A stretch of 64,000 nucleotides of DNA from Glebionis coronaria (Eukaryota > Streptophyta > Magnoliopsida > Asterales > Asteraceae), in NCBI GenBank assembly GCA_025667525.1, contig CM046877.1, forward strand, positions 27,618,737 through 27,682,736, read 5' to 3'. Shown here one piece after another: positions 1-9,417 of the stretch (positions within the stretch are counted from its first letter, which is position 1; each line of letters opens with the position of its first letter). The notes under the pieces were generated by a model. That model did not search any database. It was given only the letters and a program-made list of their open reading frames with translations, and had not been told where the DNA came from. The position numbers were made by a program, and so were the translations under genes.

Positions 1-693
1 ACGGAGTCATGTATCACATGTTATGACCATTTTATTGCAACCCACATTTTCAGATAATTTCAATATAAATTTGTTTTTGTATGTTAGCGATTGTGTTTGG
101 TAATCTATTTCTTGATAGCTCTCAATTTTAATAGAATAAAACATGGAATCAAATATTTCAGAGTCATATAATACATAAGCAAGTTGATCCTACATGAAAT
201 GTCAAAAAATACTTGTCCTTCTTTTGCATATTATTCACCTATGTAGACTTCCCAAGGTTAAACAATATCATTTTTAGGTTAAATAACATGACGTTTTGTT
301 AGAGTACACTCATGTCTTGACCTTTATACTATAATGTGCCGTCGAGATGCTCTTTGTCCACTACATTCACAACTACCTCAAATACTAGATGACCAACTTT
401 TACACCAATAAAACACAACCAAAACTAAACAGAGCAAACATATAGATGTGTTTTATCCATCAAGAATCCGGGAAAATACATTATGCCCGGATTCTATGTG
501 GTCTATATGGACTGGAAATAATTTTAGAGGTTTTTTCTTAGGTTTGGATGATTTGAGCCGGTTACGGCATTTTTAGCTGTTCTTGGTAGGTTTTTATCAG
601 TTTTTGATCGGGTTTAGTCGCTTTTGACCAATGCTTGCCTGGATAAAAGTATTCCTTTTTTCAAGCATCCATTTTCTTAGTTGTGGTCTTGAA
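1..693. repeat. Satellite monomer 1, n=1 (693 bp)
   Basis: Minimal form: 493-bp backbone plus a single 200-bp unit (112-311). Its start at base 1 reflects the phase chosen here. Confidence 0.9.
112..311. repeat. Reference copy of the 200-bp internal unit
   Basis: The unit runs from TTGATAGCTCTC to the ACACTC before ATGTCTTGACC. In this monomer it occurs once; in others it is tandemly repeated with period 200 bp. Two recurrent sequence types are visible. The first copy in a monomer usually reads AAAACATGG and follows CTATTTC. Later copies read AAAACTTGG and follow AGAGCACACTC. The last copy of a run generally ends in AGAGTACACTC or AGAGAACACTC. About 142 copies are present in the window by hand count. 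Confidence 0.93.
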
Positions 694-3372
694 ACGGAGT
701 CATGTATCACATGTAATGACCATTTTATTGCAACCCACATTTTCAGATAATTTCAATATAAATTTGTATTTGTATGTTAGCGATTGTGTTTGGTAATCTA
801 TTTCTTGATAGCTCTCAATTTTAATAGAATAAAACATGGAATCAAATATTTCAGAGACATATAATACATAAGCAAGTTGATCCTACATGAAATGTCAAAA
901 AATACTTGTCCTTCTTTTGCATATTATTCACCTATGTAGGCTTCCCAAGGTTAAACAATATCATTTTTAGGTCAAATAACATGACGTTTTGTTAGAGCAC
1001 ACTCTTGATAGCTCTCAATTTTAATAGAATAAAACTTGGAATCAAATATTTTAGAGTCATATAATACATAAGCAAGTTGATCCTACATGAAATGTCAAAA
1101 AATACTTGTCCTTCTTTTGCATATTATTCACCTATGTAGGCTTCCCAAGGTTAAACAATATCATTTTTAGGTCAAATAACATGACGTTTTGTTAGAGTAC
1201 ACTCATGTCTTGACCCTTATACTATAATGTGCCGTCGAGATGCTCTTTGTCTACTACATTCACAACTACCTCAAATACTAGATGACCAACTTTTACACCA
1301 ATAAAACACAACCAAAACTAAACAGAGCAAACATATAGATGTGTTTTATCCATCAAGAATCCGGGCAAATACATTATGCCCGGATTCTATGTGGTCTATA
1401 TGGACTGGAAATAATTTTAGAGGTTTTTTCTTAGGTTTGGATGATTTGAGCCGGTTACGGCATTTTTAGCTGTTCTTGGTAGGTTTTTATCAGTTTTTGA
1501 TCGGGTTTAGTCGCTTTTGACCAATGCTTGCCTGGATAAAAGTATTCCTTTTTTCAAGCATCCATTTTCTTAGTTGTGGTCTTGAAACGGAGTCATGTAT
1601 CACATGTTATGACCATTTTATTGCAACCCACATTTTCAGATAATTTCAATATAAATTTGTTTTTGTATGTTAGCGATTGTGTTTGGTAATCTATTTCTTG
1701 ATAGCTCTCAATTTTAATAGAATAAAACATGGAATCAAATATTTCAGAGTCATATAATACATAAGCAAGTTGATCCTACATGAAATGTCAAAAAATACTT
1801 GTCCTTCTTTTGCATATTATTCACCTATGTAGGCTTCCCAAGGTTAAACAATATCATTTTTAGGTCAAATAACATGACGTTTTGTTAGAGCACACTCTTG
1901 ATAGCTCTCAATTTTAATAGAATAAAACTTGGAATCAAATATTTCAGAGTCATATAATACATAAGCAAGTTGATCCTACATGAAATGTCAAAAAATACTT
2001 GTCCTTCTTTTGCATATTATTCACCTATGTAGACTTCCCAAGGTTAAACAATATTATTTTTAGGTTAAATAACATGACGTTTTGTTAGAGTACACTCATG
2101 TCTTGACCTTTATACTATAATGTGCCGTCGAGATGCTCTTTGTCCACTACATTCACAACTACCTCAAATACTAGATGACCAACTTTTACACCAATAAAAC
2201 ACAACCAAAACTAAACAGAGCAAACATATAGATGTGTTTTATCCATCAAGAATCCGGGCAAATACATTATGCCCGGATTCTATGTGGTCTATATGGACTG
2301 GAAATAATTTTAGAGGTTTTTTCTTAGGTTTGGATGATTTGAGCCGGTTACGGCATTTTTAGCTGTTCTTGGTAGGTTTTTATCAGTTTTTGATCGGGTT
2401 TAGTCGCTTTTGACCAATGCTTGCCTGGATAAAAGTATTCCTTTTTTCAAGCATCCATTTTCTTAGTTGTGGTCTTGAAACGGAGTCATGTATCACATGT
2501 TATGACCATTTTATTGCAACCCACATTTTCAGATAATTTCAATATAAATTTGTTTTTGTATGTTAGCGATTGTGTTTGGTAATCTATTTCTTGATAGCTC
2601 TCAATTTTAATAGAATAAAACATGGAATCAAATATTTCAGAGTCATATAATACATAAGCAAGTTGATCCTACATGAAATGTCAAAAAATACTTGTCCTTC
2701 TTTTGCATATTATTCACCTATGTAGGCTTCCCAAGGTTAAACAATATCATTTTTAGGTCAAATAACATGACGTTTTGTTAGAGAACACTCTTGATAGCTC
2801 TCAATTTTAATAGAATAAAACTTGGAATCAAATATTTCAGAGTCATATAATACATAAGCAAGTTGATCCTACATGAAATGTCAAAAAATACTTGTCCTTC
2901 TTTTGCATATTATTCACCTATGTAGACTTCCCAAGGTTAAACAATATTATTTTTAGGTTAAATAACATGACGTTTTGTTAGAGTACACTCATGTCTTGAC
3001 CTTTATACTATAATGTGCCGTCGAGATGCTCTTTGTCCACTACATTCACAACTACCTCAAATACTAGATGACCAACTTTTACACCAATAAAACACAACCA
3101 AAACTAAACAGAGCAAACATATAGATGTGTTTTATCCATCAAGAATGCGGGCAAATACATTATGCCCGGATTCTATGTGGTCTATATGGACTGGAAATAA
3201 TTTTAGAGGTTTTTTCTTAGGTTTGGATGATTTGAGCCGGTTACGGCATTTTTAGCTGTTCTTGGTAGGTTTTTATCAGTTTTTGATCGGGTTTAGTCGC
3301 TTTTGACCAATGCTTGCCTGGATAAAAGTATTCCTTTTTTCAAGCATCCATTTTCTTAGTTGTGGTCTTGAA
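694..3372. repeat. Satellite monomers 2-4, n=2 (893 bp each)
   Basis: Three monomers start at 694, 1587 and 2480, each exactly 893 bp with two 200-bp units. They share the left-block markers CCACATTTTC, GTATTCC and TAGATGACC. Confidence 0.92.
1356..1388. repeat. Inverted repeat (hairpin) in satellite backbone, reference copy
   Basis: AGAATCCGGGC and GCCCGGATTCT are perfect 11-bp inverted arms separated by an 11-nt AT-rich loop. One copy lies in the backbone of every complete monomer. Many copies are perfect; others have one arm change (GGGAAA at 22408, GTATTCT at 40886, GCGCGGATT at 59859) or a one-base loss (GGATCTATG near 30840, 32335, 35717, 38300 and 58571). It is the most GC-rich and most structured segment of an otherwise AT-rich repeat. 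Confidence 0.85.
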
Positions 3373-4758
3373 ACGGAGTCATGTATCACATGTTATGACC
3401 ATTTTATTGCAACCCACATTTTCAGATAATTTCAATATAAATTTGTTTTTGTATGTTAGCGATTGTGTTTGGTAATCTATTTCTTGATAGCTCTCAATTT
3501 TAATAGAATAAAACATGGAATCAAATATTTCAGAGTCATATAATACATAAGCAAGTTGATCCTACATGAAATGTCAAAAAATACTTGTCCTTCTTTTGCA
3601 TATTATTCACCTATGTAGACTTCCCAAGGTTAAACAATATTATTTTTAGGTTAAATAACATGACGTTTTGTTAGAGTACACTCATGTCTTGACCCTTATA
3701 CTATAATGTGCCGTCGAGATGCTCTTTGTCTACTACATTCACAACTACCTCAAATACTAGATGACCAACTTTTACACCAATAAAACACAACCAAAACTAA
3801 ACAGAGCAAACATATAGATGTGTTTTATCCATCAAGAATCCGGGCAAATACATTATGCCCGGATTCTATGTGGTCTATATGGACTGGAAATAATTTTAGA
3901 GGTTTTTTCTTAGGTTTGGATGATTTGAGCCGGTTACGGCATTTTTAGCTGTTCTTGGTAGGTTTTTATCAGTTTTTGATCGGGTTTAGTCGCTTTTGAC
4001 CAATGCTTGCCTGGATAAAAGTATTCCTTTTTTCAAGCATCCATTTTCTTAGTTGTGGTCTTGAAACGGAGTCATGTATCACATGTTATGACCATTTTAT
4101 TGCAACCCACATTTTCAGATAATTTCAATATAAATTTGTTTTTGTATGTTAGCGATTGTGTTTGGTAATCTATTTCTTGATAGCTCTCAATTTTAATAGA
4201 ATAAAACATGGAATCAAATATTTCAGAGTCATATAATACATAAGCAAGTTGATCCTACATGAAATGTCAAAAAATACTTGTCCTTCTTTTGCATATTATT
4301 CACCTATGTAGACTTCCCAAGGTTAAACAATATCATTTTTAGGTTCAATAACATGACGTTTTGTTAGAGTACACTCATGTCTTGACCTTTATACTATAAT
4401 GTGCCGTCGAGATGCTCTTTGTCCACTACATTCACAACTACCTCAAATACTAGATGACCAACTTTTACACCAATAAAACACAACCAAAACTAAACAGAGC
4501 AAACATATAGATGTGTTTTATCCATCAAGAATCCGGGCAAATACATTATGCCCGGATTCTATGTGGTCTATATGGACTGGAAATAATTTTAGAGGTTTTT
4601 TCTTAGGTTTGGATGATTTGAGCCGGTTACGGCATTTTTAGCTGTTCTTGGTAGGTTTTTATCAGTTTTTGATCGGGTTTAGTCGCTTTTGACGAATGCT
4701 TGCCTGGATAAAAGTACTCCTTTTTTCAAGCATCCATTTTCTTAGTTGTGGTCTTGAA
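3373..4758. repeat. Satellite monomers 5-6, n=1 (693 bp each)
   Basis: Two consecutive single-unit monomers start at 3373 and 4066. They lie between n=2 monomers, so unit number changes within a few hundred bases without any other sequence change. Confidence 0.92.
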
Positions 4759-5654
4759 ACGGAGTCATGTATCACATGTTATGACCATTTTATTGCAACC
4801 CACATTTTCAGATAATTTCAATATAAATTTGTTTTTGTATGTTAGCGATTGTGTTTGGTAATCTATTTCTTGATAGCTCTCAATTTTAATAGAATAAAAC
4901 ATGGAATCAAATATTTCAGAGTCATATAATACATAAGCAAGTTGATCCTACATGAAATGTCAAAAAATACTTGTCCTTCTTTTGCATATTATTCACCTAT
5001 GTAGGCTTCCCAAGGTTAAACAATATCATTTTTAGGTCAAAAAATAACATGACGTTTTGTTAGAGCACACTCTTGATAGCTCTCTATTTTAATAGAATAA
5101 AACTTGGAATCAAATATTTCAGAGTCATATAATACATAAGCAAGTTGATCCTACATGAAATGTCAAAAAATACTTGTCCTTCTTTTGCATAATATTCACC
5201 TATGTAGACTTCCCAAGGTTAAACAATATCATTTTTAGGTTAAATAACATGACGTTTTGTTAGAGTACACTCATGTCTTGACCTTTATACTATAATGTGC
5301 CGTCGAGATGCTCTTTGTCCACTACATTCACAACTACCTCAAATACTAGATGACCAACTTTTACACCAATAAAACACAACCAAAACTAAACAGAGCAAAC
5401 ATATAGATGTGTTTTATCCATCAAGAATCCGGGCAAATACATTATGCCCGGATTCTATGTGGTCTATATGGACTAGAAATAATTTTAGAGGTTTTTTCTT
5501 AGGTTTGGATGATTTGAGCCGGTTACGACATTTTTAGCTGTTCTTGGTAGGTTTTTATCAGTTTTTGATCAGGTTTAGTCGCTTTTGACCAATGCTTGCC
5601 TGGATAAAAGTACTCCTTTTTTCAAGCATCCAATTTCTTAGTTGTGGTATTGAA
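4759..5654. repeat. Satellite monomer 7, n=2 (896 bp)
   Basis: Two 200-bp units. The 3-bp excess is an A-run expansion in the first unit (GGTCAAAAAATAAC near 5036). Confidence 0.9.
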
Positions 5655-6479
5655 ATGGAGTCATGTATCACATGTTATGACCATTTTATTGCAACCCACG
5701 TTTTCAGATAATTTCAATATAAATTTGTTTTTGTATGTTAGCGATTGTGTTTGGTAATCTATTTCTTGATAGCTCTCAATATTAATAGAATAAAACATGG
5801 AATCAAATATTTCAGAGTCATATAATACATAAGCAAGTTGATCCTACATGAAATGTCAAAAAATACTTGTCCTTCTTTTGCATATTATTCACCTATGTAG
5901 GCTTCCCAAGGTTAAACAATATCATTTTTAGGTCAAATAACATGACGTTTTTTTAGAGCACACTCTTGATAGCTCTCAATTTTAATAGAATAAAACTTGG
6001 AATCAAATATTTCAGAGTCATATAATACATAAGCAAGTTGATCCTACATGAAATGTCAAAAAATACTTGTCCTTCTTTTGCATATTATTCACCTATGTAG
6101 ACTTCCCAAGGTTAAACAATATCATTTTTAGGTTAAATAACATGACGTTTTGTTAGAGTACACTCATGTCTTGACCTTTATACTATAATGTGCCGTCGAG
6201 ATGCTCTTTGTCTACTACATTCACAACTACCTCAAATACTAGATGACCAACTTTTACACCAATAAAACACAACCAAAACTAAACAGAGCATACATATAGA
6301 TGTATTTTATCCATCAAGAATCCGGGCAAATACATTATGCCCGGATTCTATGTGGTCTATATGGACTGGAAATAATTTTAGAGGTTTTTTCTTAGGTTTG
6401 GATGATTTGAGCCGGTTACGGCATTTTTAGCTGTTCTTGGTAGGTTTTTATCAGTTTTTGATCGGGTTTAGTCGCTTTT
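5655..6479. repeat. Satellite monomer 8, left part, n=2, split by retrotransposon
   Basis: The first 825 bp of an n=2 monomer. The element is inserted within GTCGCTTTTGACC. Joining 5655-6479 to 18097-18164 gives exactly 893 bp, so nothing was lost at insertion. Confidence 0.95.
6475..6479. other. Target-site duplication, left copy (CTTTT)
   Basis: CTTTT immediately precedes the LTR end TGTTGG. The same 5 bp follows the other LTR. Five base pairs is the usual copia integrase stagger. Confidence 0.95.
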
Positions 6480-6843
6480 TGTTGGTTTGTAACACACGAC
6501 TTATAATCATATAGAAATGTAGATGAAGAATAAACCAAAAAAGAAAGATTAGATTAGATGAAGGAAAAGAGAAAAACAAAAGATGTGAATTCCTAGTGAG
6601 AGAAACACAAACGTTTCTCTCTCTACAAAACAAATGAAATGGAAGACACACACACAAATGAGGCTTAGGAGGCCTTTTATACTAAGTACTAAGTTTTTAA
6701 GAGGCCTTCCTCATTTGTGTGTTCGGGACTAATTCCCGTTACATAAACATTAATAACTAAGAACTCTCGACACCGTTGAATAGTATTTTTCACGAGCTTC
6801 GCAACGGTATATTATATGACCATCACTTTAAATACGGCTAACA
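6480..6843 (-). repeat. 3' LTR (364 bp)
   Basis: The left LTR is downstream in the sense direction. In sense it begins TGTTAGCCG and ends CCAACA. It differs from the 5' LTR by three substitutions (near 6497, 6543 and 6694, plus-strand C/T, G/T and T/G). It contains the same TATA box (6675-6681), the 13-bp inverted repeat around it (6651-6663 / 6709-6721) and a second inverted pair ACCGTTG / CAACGGT (6772-6778 / 6802-6808). Confidence 0.96.
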
Positions 6844-6854
6844 ATCTCCCCCTA
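6844..6854 (-). other. Polypurine tract (plus-strand primer)
   Basis: Sense TAGGGGGAGAT abuts the 3' LTR start TGTTAG. A G-rich purine run at this exact place is the RNase H-resistant primer for plus-strand DNA synthesis in LTR elements. Confidence 0.9.
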
Positions 6855-7064
6855 AGGGGTGGTCATGTAATATGTGACTTCACTTCGTTGGTGTTGCAGA
6901 CTTTGAAGCTCGTTGTCTTGAGAGTTCTTTCATAGTTCCTTTCATGACTTGTGATCTTGGATCTTTGATCTTTGCCTTGACTTGATCTTGTAACATTTCC
7001 AGCTTGTGTTCTTGTGTCTTTACCCACATACTCATGTTTTGAGTTGACATGAAAGCTTGTTAAC

Positions 7065-7074
7065 AATCTCCCTT
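7065..7074 (-). repeat. PPT/LTR-junction-like copy 1
   Basis: The plus strand reads TTAACAATCTCCCTTG, close to the real LTR-PPT junction CTAACAATCTCCCCC. It looks like a duplicated or decayed junction about 220 bp inside the 3' LTR. Confidence 0.6.
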
Positions 7075-7203
7075 GATCATCAGAGTAGCGGAAGTCTTTG
7101 TCTTTAGATGTTCTTGAGCTTTCTTCAATAATCCTGAATATGTGGCCTTGAATTGCAACTCTTGAGATAACGCCACCGTTTGCATTCCACCGGTTTCCCG
7201 TTA

Positions 7204-7221
7204 TACAGTACGAATACTGTA
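7204..7221 (-). repeat. Perfect 7-bp hairpin with UUCG loop (sense RNA)
   Basis: The sense strand reads TACAGTA, TTCG, TACTGTA: a perfect inverted repeat closing a UUCG tetraloop. The closing pair is A-U, not the extra-stable C-G. It lies in the 3' non-coding region. Chance occurrence is possible in 2.4 kb. Confidence 0.5.
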
Positions 7222-7370
7222 CCTGTGATCAGGTAAGTTCAAAGAACTTCCTTGACAGGATTTCCAGCTGTGGTAGCCGTTCTCAATACTTGAATATATT
7301 GAAAGATAATTCAAAGTAAGGAGTGAATCATGCAGTTCCATTCTGCTGATTAGGTCGTCAATTCACTTTC

Positions 7371-7776
7371 CTGGAACAAGTCTGAATCAATTAAGAATCA
7401 AACCATCGTTGCTTTCCAGTTGACACAAGTTTGATTCATATAGAATCGCACAAGTTACCTACCGCAGTGCTGTTTGATGATGACACTGGAAGGATTTCCA
7501 TTCGTCACTGTAAATACTGAAAAGTAATACTCTGAATGTTCTGGCAAGATCATTAAGATATTGCGTCGAGACCTGGAACGAGTTTGAATCAATTAAGAAT
7601 CAAACCACTGTTGCTTTCCAGTTAACATATGTTTAATTCAAGTGAATCTTACATATGACCTACCGCAGTGCTGTTTGATGTTAACACTAGAAGGATTTCC
7701 ATTCGTCACTGTGAGTACTAAAGAGTATCACTCTGAATGTTCTAGCAATACCACAAGGATAGAGCGTAGGACTCTG
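7371..7776. repeat. Tandem duplication, about 202 bp x 2
   Basis: Copy 1 is 7371-7572 and copy 2 is 7573 to about 7776. Both begin CTGGAAC(A/G)AGT and share GAATCAATTAAGAATCAAAC, CTACCGCAGTGCTGTTTGAT and AGGATTTCCATTCGTCACTG at equal spacing. Identity is roughly 80% by eye, so the duplication is much older than the insertion (LTRs 99%). The stretch 7160-7370 may be a third, very degraded copy; that is weak. Confidence 0.85.
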
Positions 7777-8520
7777 TAAATCATCGCTTGTGTTCTAATG
7801 ATGAACAACAATTGATCTATGGAATAAGTGTCCTAATGAGATTTTTGATGAATCTCGTTGGCTCTAGACTCTATAAGTGCACGTTTATTTGGTGATTGGA
7901 GGCTGGAGCAGACTGCCACCTATTCAATATCTACTATCTCGGAGTGAGAAAGTTGATAGAAATGAGTTGAACTCCGTGACAATAAAACAAACTTCTGTTG
8001 AGAGAAGCTTGAGTAGGCTGGGAAGGGTTGTGCATTGCATCACTGGGTCCATGATGCTTTGTCTTCAGTATCAGAAATCATCAAAGTGATTCTGATAATA
8101 GATGTATTGACCCGGTTTCTGCCTAAGTTGTATGGAGGGCTTCTTTCTTTACACCCTTTATCCTTACATTTATTTTTCATTCTTCAACCCCTTCAATGCT
8201 TACCAAGACGTCATAACTAGCACCTTGTTGTGATTGTTCCAGTGCTAGCTTAAGTCATTAGTCGGCATTATTCCCGTACACTCAACTACTCCATCTTTCC
8301 TAAGGACTTCTAAGTTCTAATGGATTGTCCGTGGGAAGATCCCTCCGGTTCTGGTTGGATCATAGGACGAATACCTAACCACCTTTTGACACCAATACCA
8401 TCGTGAATTTATGTGTTGAAGGGTATAGATATCGTAACCAGAAAAATCATTTGAAAATGCAGTCAAGGTGTTGATGAAATCAATGTTTACACCTTGAAAG
8501 TTTTCTATATCACCAAAAAT

Positions 8521-8530
8521 GCTCCCCCTA
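8521..8530 (-). repeat. PPT-like copy 2
   Basis: GCTCCCCCTA on the plus strand (sense TAGGGGGAGC) differs from the true PPT core only in its last base pair. Confidence 0.6.
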
Positions 8531-8625
8531 CATATGTGCATCATAAAAGAAAGGTTTTTGCACATATTAGGAAGAGAAAGCACTTACATCAAAGATATTA
8601 TCCAAGACAACACATTTTAATCACT

Positions 8626-8636
8626 ATTCTCCCCCT
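8626..8636 (-). repeat. PPT-like copy 3
   Basis: ATTCTCCCCCT on the plus strand (sense AGGGGGAGAAT), the same purine core as the true PPT. Confidence 0.6.
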
Positions 8637-8736
8637 CAAAAATTGCATGAAATTGAAATTTTTGTGAAATTAGTGATGAAACATGGAGAGAATAATGTGT
8701 CATGAAACTTTGGAACAAATGTTTATGAAATCATTA

Positions 8737-8746
8737 TACTCCCCCT
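8737..8746 (-). repeat. PPT-like copy 4
   Basis: TACTCCCCCT on the plus strand (sense AGGGGGAGTA), about 110 bp from copy 3. Several PPT-like copies upstream of the 3' LTR are a described trait of Sireviruses. Confidence 0.6.
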
Positions 8747-9213
8747 CGAAAAGAGATTCTATTTAAATAGGGGAGTATATGAGCACATTGTTTTGAAATA
8801 CTTTGAAAAATTGTGCTCAAAAGTCCGAGAAAAATTGTGTTCATGAGCTTAAAACTTTGAATGTTTTGATATAAGCTCATGACCGAGAAAAATGAATTTC
8901 TCGTTGTTGAGGATAAGTCGAAGACTTTCCTTTATTTAGGGACCGGGTTATAGTCTGACATGTGACTATAAGCCATTATGAGAAGAAAATTAGAAAAGAC
9001 ATGTTTTGAAAACATTTAAACTCTCATTCGAACTTTATGTACGTACCCGTGTTGTTATTGAACAACATTTCTAAGCACGCCCATATTATCGATGCTGAGA
9101 GACATGTCGGAGAAGAATATTTTTGGTATTTTTTGAAAGGTTTTCTCATTTTTATTTTGTTTTTATAGGTTTTATATTTTTGTATTTTGATTTTCTGATA
9201 AATATATACAAGA

Positions 9214-9417
9214 TTACTGCGAATGTGCAAGACGTTCAAGTTCATCAGGAGTGAAACTACGCATACCAAGTCGACGAACCAAGAATTCAAATCTGTCTTG
9301 AGGAAGAGCTTTGGTGAAGATGTCGGCTAGTTGGTAGTCCGTCTTGACAAAGAACAGTTCGATCGTTCCTTTTTCCACATGCTCCTTTATGAAATGGAAT
9401 CGGACAGCTATGTGCTT
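9214..9417 (-). pseudogene. pol: RNase H / Pol C-terminal remnant after frameshift
   Basis: The last 67 codons of Pol continue in a different frame after a one-base deletion in an A run (sense AAGACAAGCAC, where AAGACAAAGCAC is expected). The segment reads [19 protein letters not shown], then the copia hallmark KTDYQLADIFTKALP, and stops at TAA 9214-9216. It overlaps the upstream segment by a few bases. The loss of this tail removes the conserved HI-x-RYHF-like region from the main ORF. Confidence 0.88.

Larger units (their letters stand above)
1..6479. repeat. Complex satellite array, left part (monomers 1-8)
   Basis: Head-to-tail tandem repeats with monomer starts (phase set at the motif ACGGAGTCATG, or ATGGAGTCATG in variants) at 1, 694, 1587, 2480, 3373, 4066, 4759 and 5655. 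Lengths are 693 or about 893 bp. The difference is one extra copy of an internal 200-bp unit. Monomers are nearly identical, AT-rich and carry no substantial ORF. The eighth monomer is split by the retrotransposon. The satellite family was not recognised. Confidence 0.97.
6855..9213 (-). other. Retrotransposon 3' non-coding region (2.36 kb)
   Basis: The region between the end of Pol and the PPT. No ORF here exceeds 88 codons, and none resembles an envelope or other known protein, although some copia elements of the Sirevirus group carry an extra ORF at this place. It contains a diverged 202-bp tandem duplication (7371-7776), four PPT-like boxes and a small perfect hairpin (7204-7221). It is AT-rich from about 8580 to 9210. 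Confidence 0.75.

Noticed and set aside
1..693. Protein-coding potential of the satellite monomer
   Set aside because: No ORF of 60 codons lies within any monomer in either direction, and stop codons are dense in the AT-rich sequence.
6451..6657. A 68-codon ORF in the 3' LTR, and its 69-codon twin at 17696-17905 in the 5' LTR
   Set aside because: Both are the same LTR sequence. The ATG lies only about 18 nt after the TATA box, probably before the transcript start, and the two ORFs end in unrelated flanking sequence.
7877..8220. Plus-strand ORFs of 60-70 codons in the 3' region
   Set aside because: Antisense to the element, overlapping each other, without recognisable domains.
8317..8583. 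An 88-codon minus-strand ORF in the 3' region as an envelope-like gene
   Set aside because: It is short, has no clear signal peptide or transmembrane segment, and shows no recognisable similarity. It also contains a PPT-like box. Treated as non-coding.
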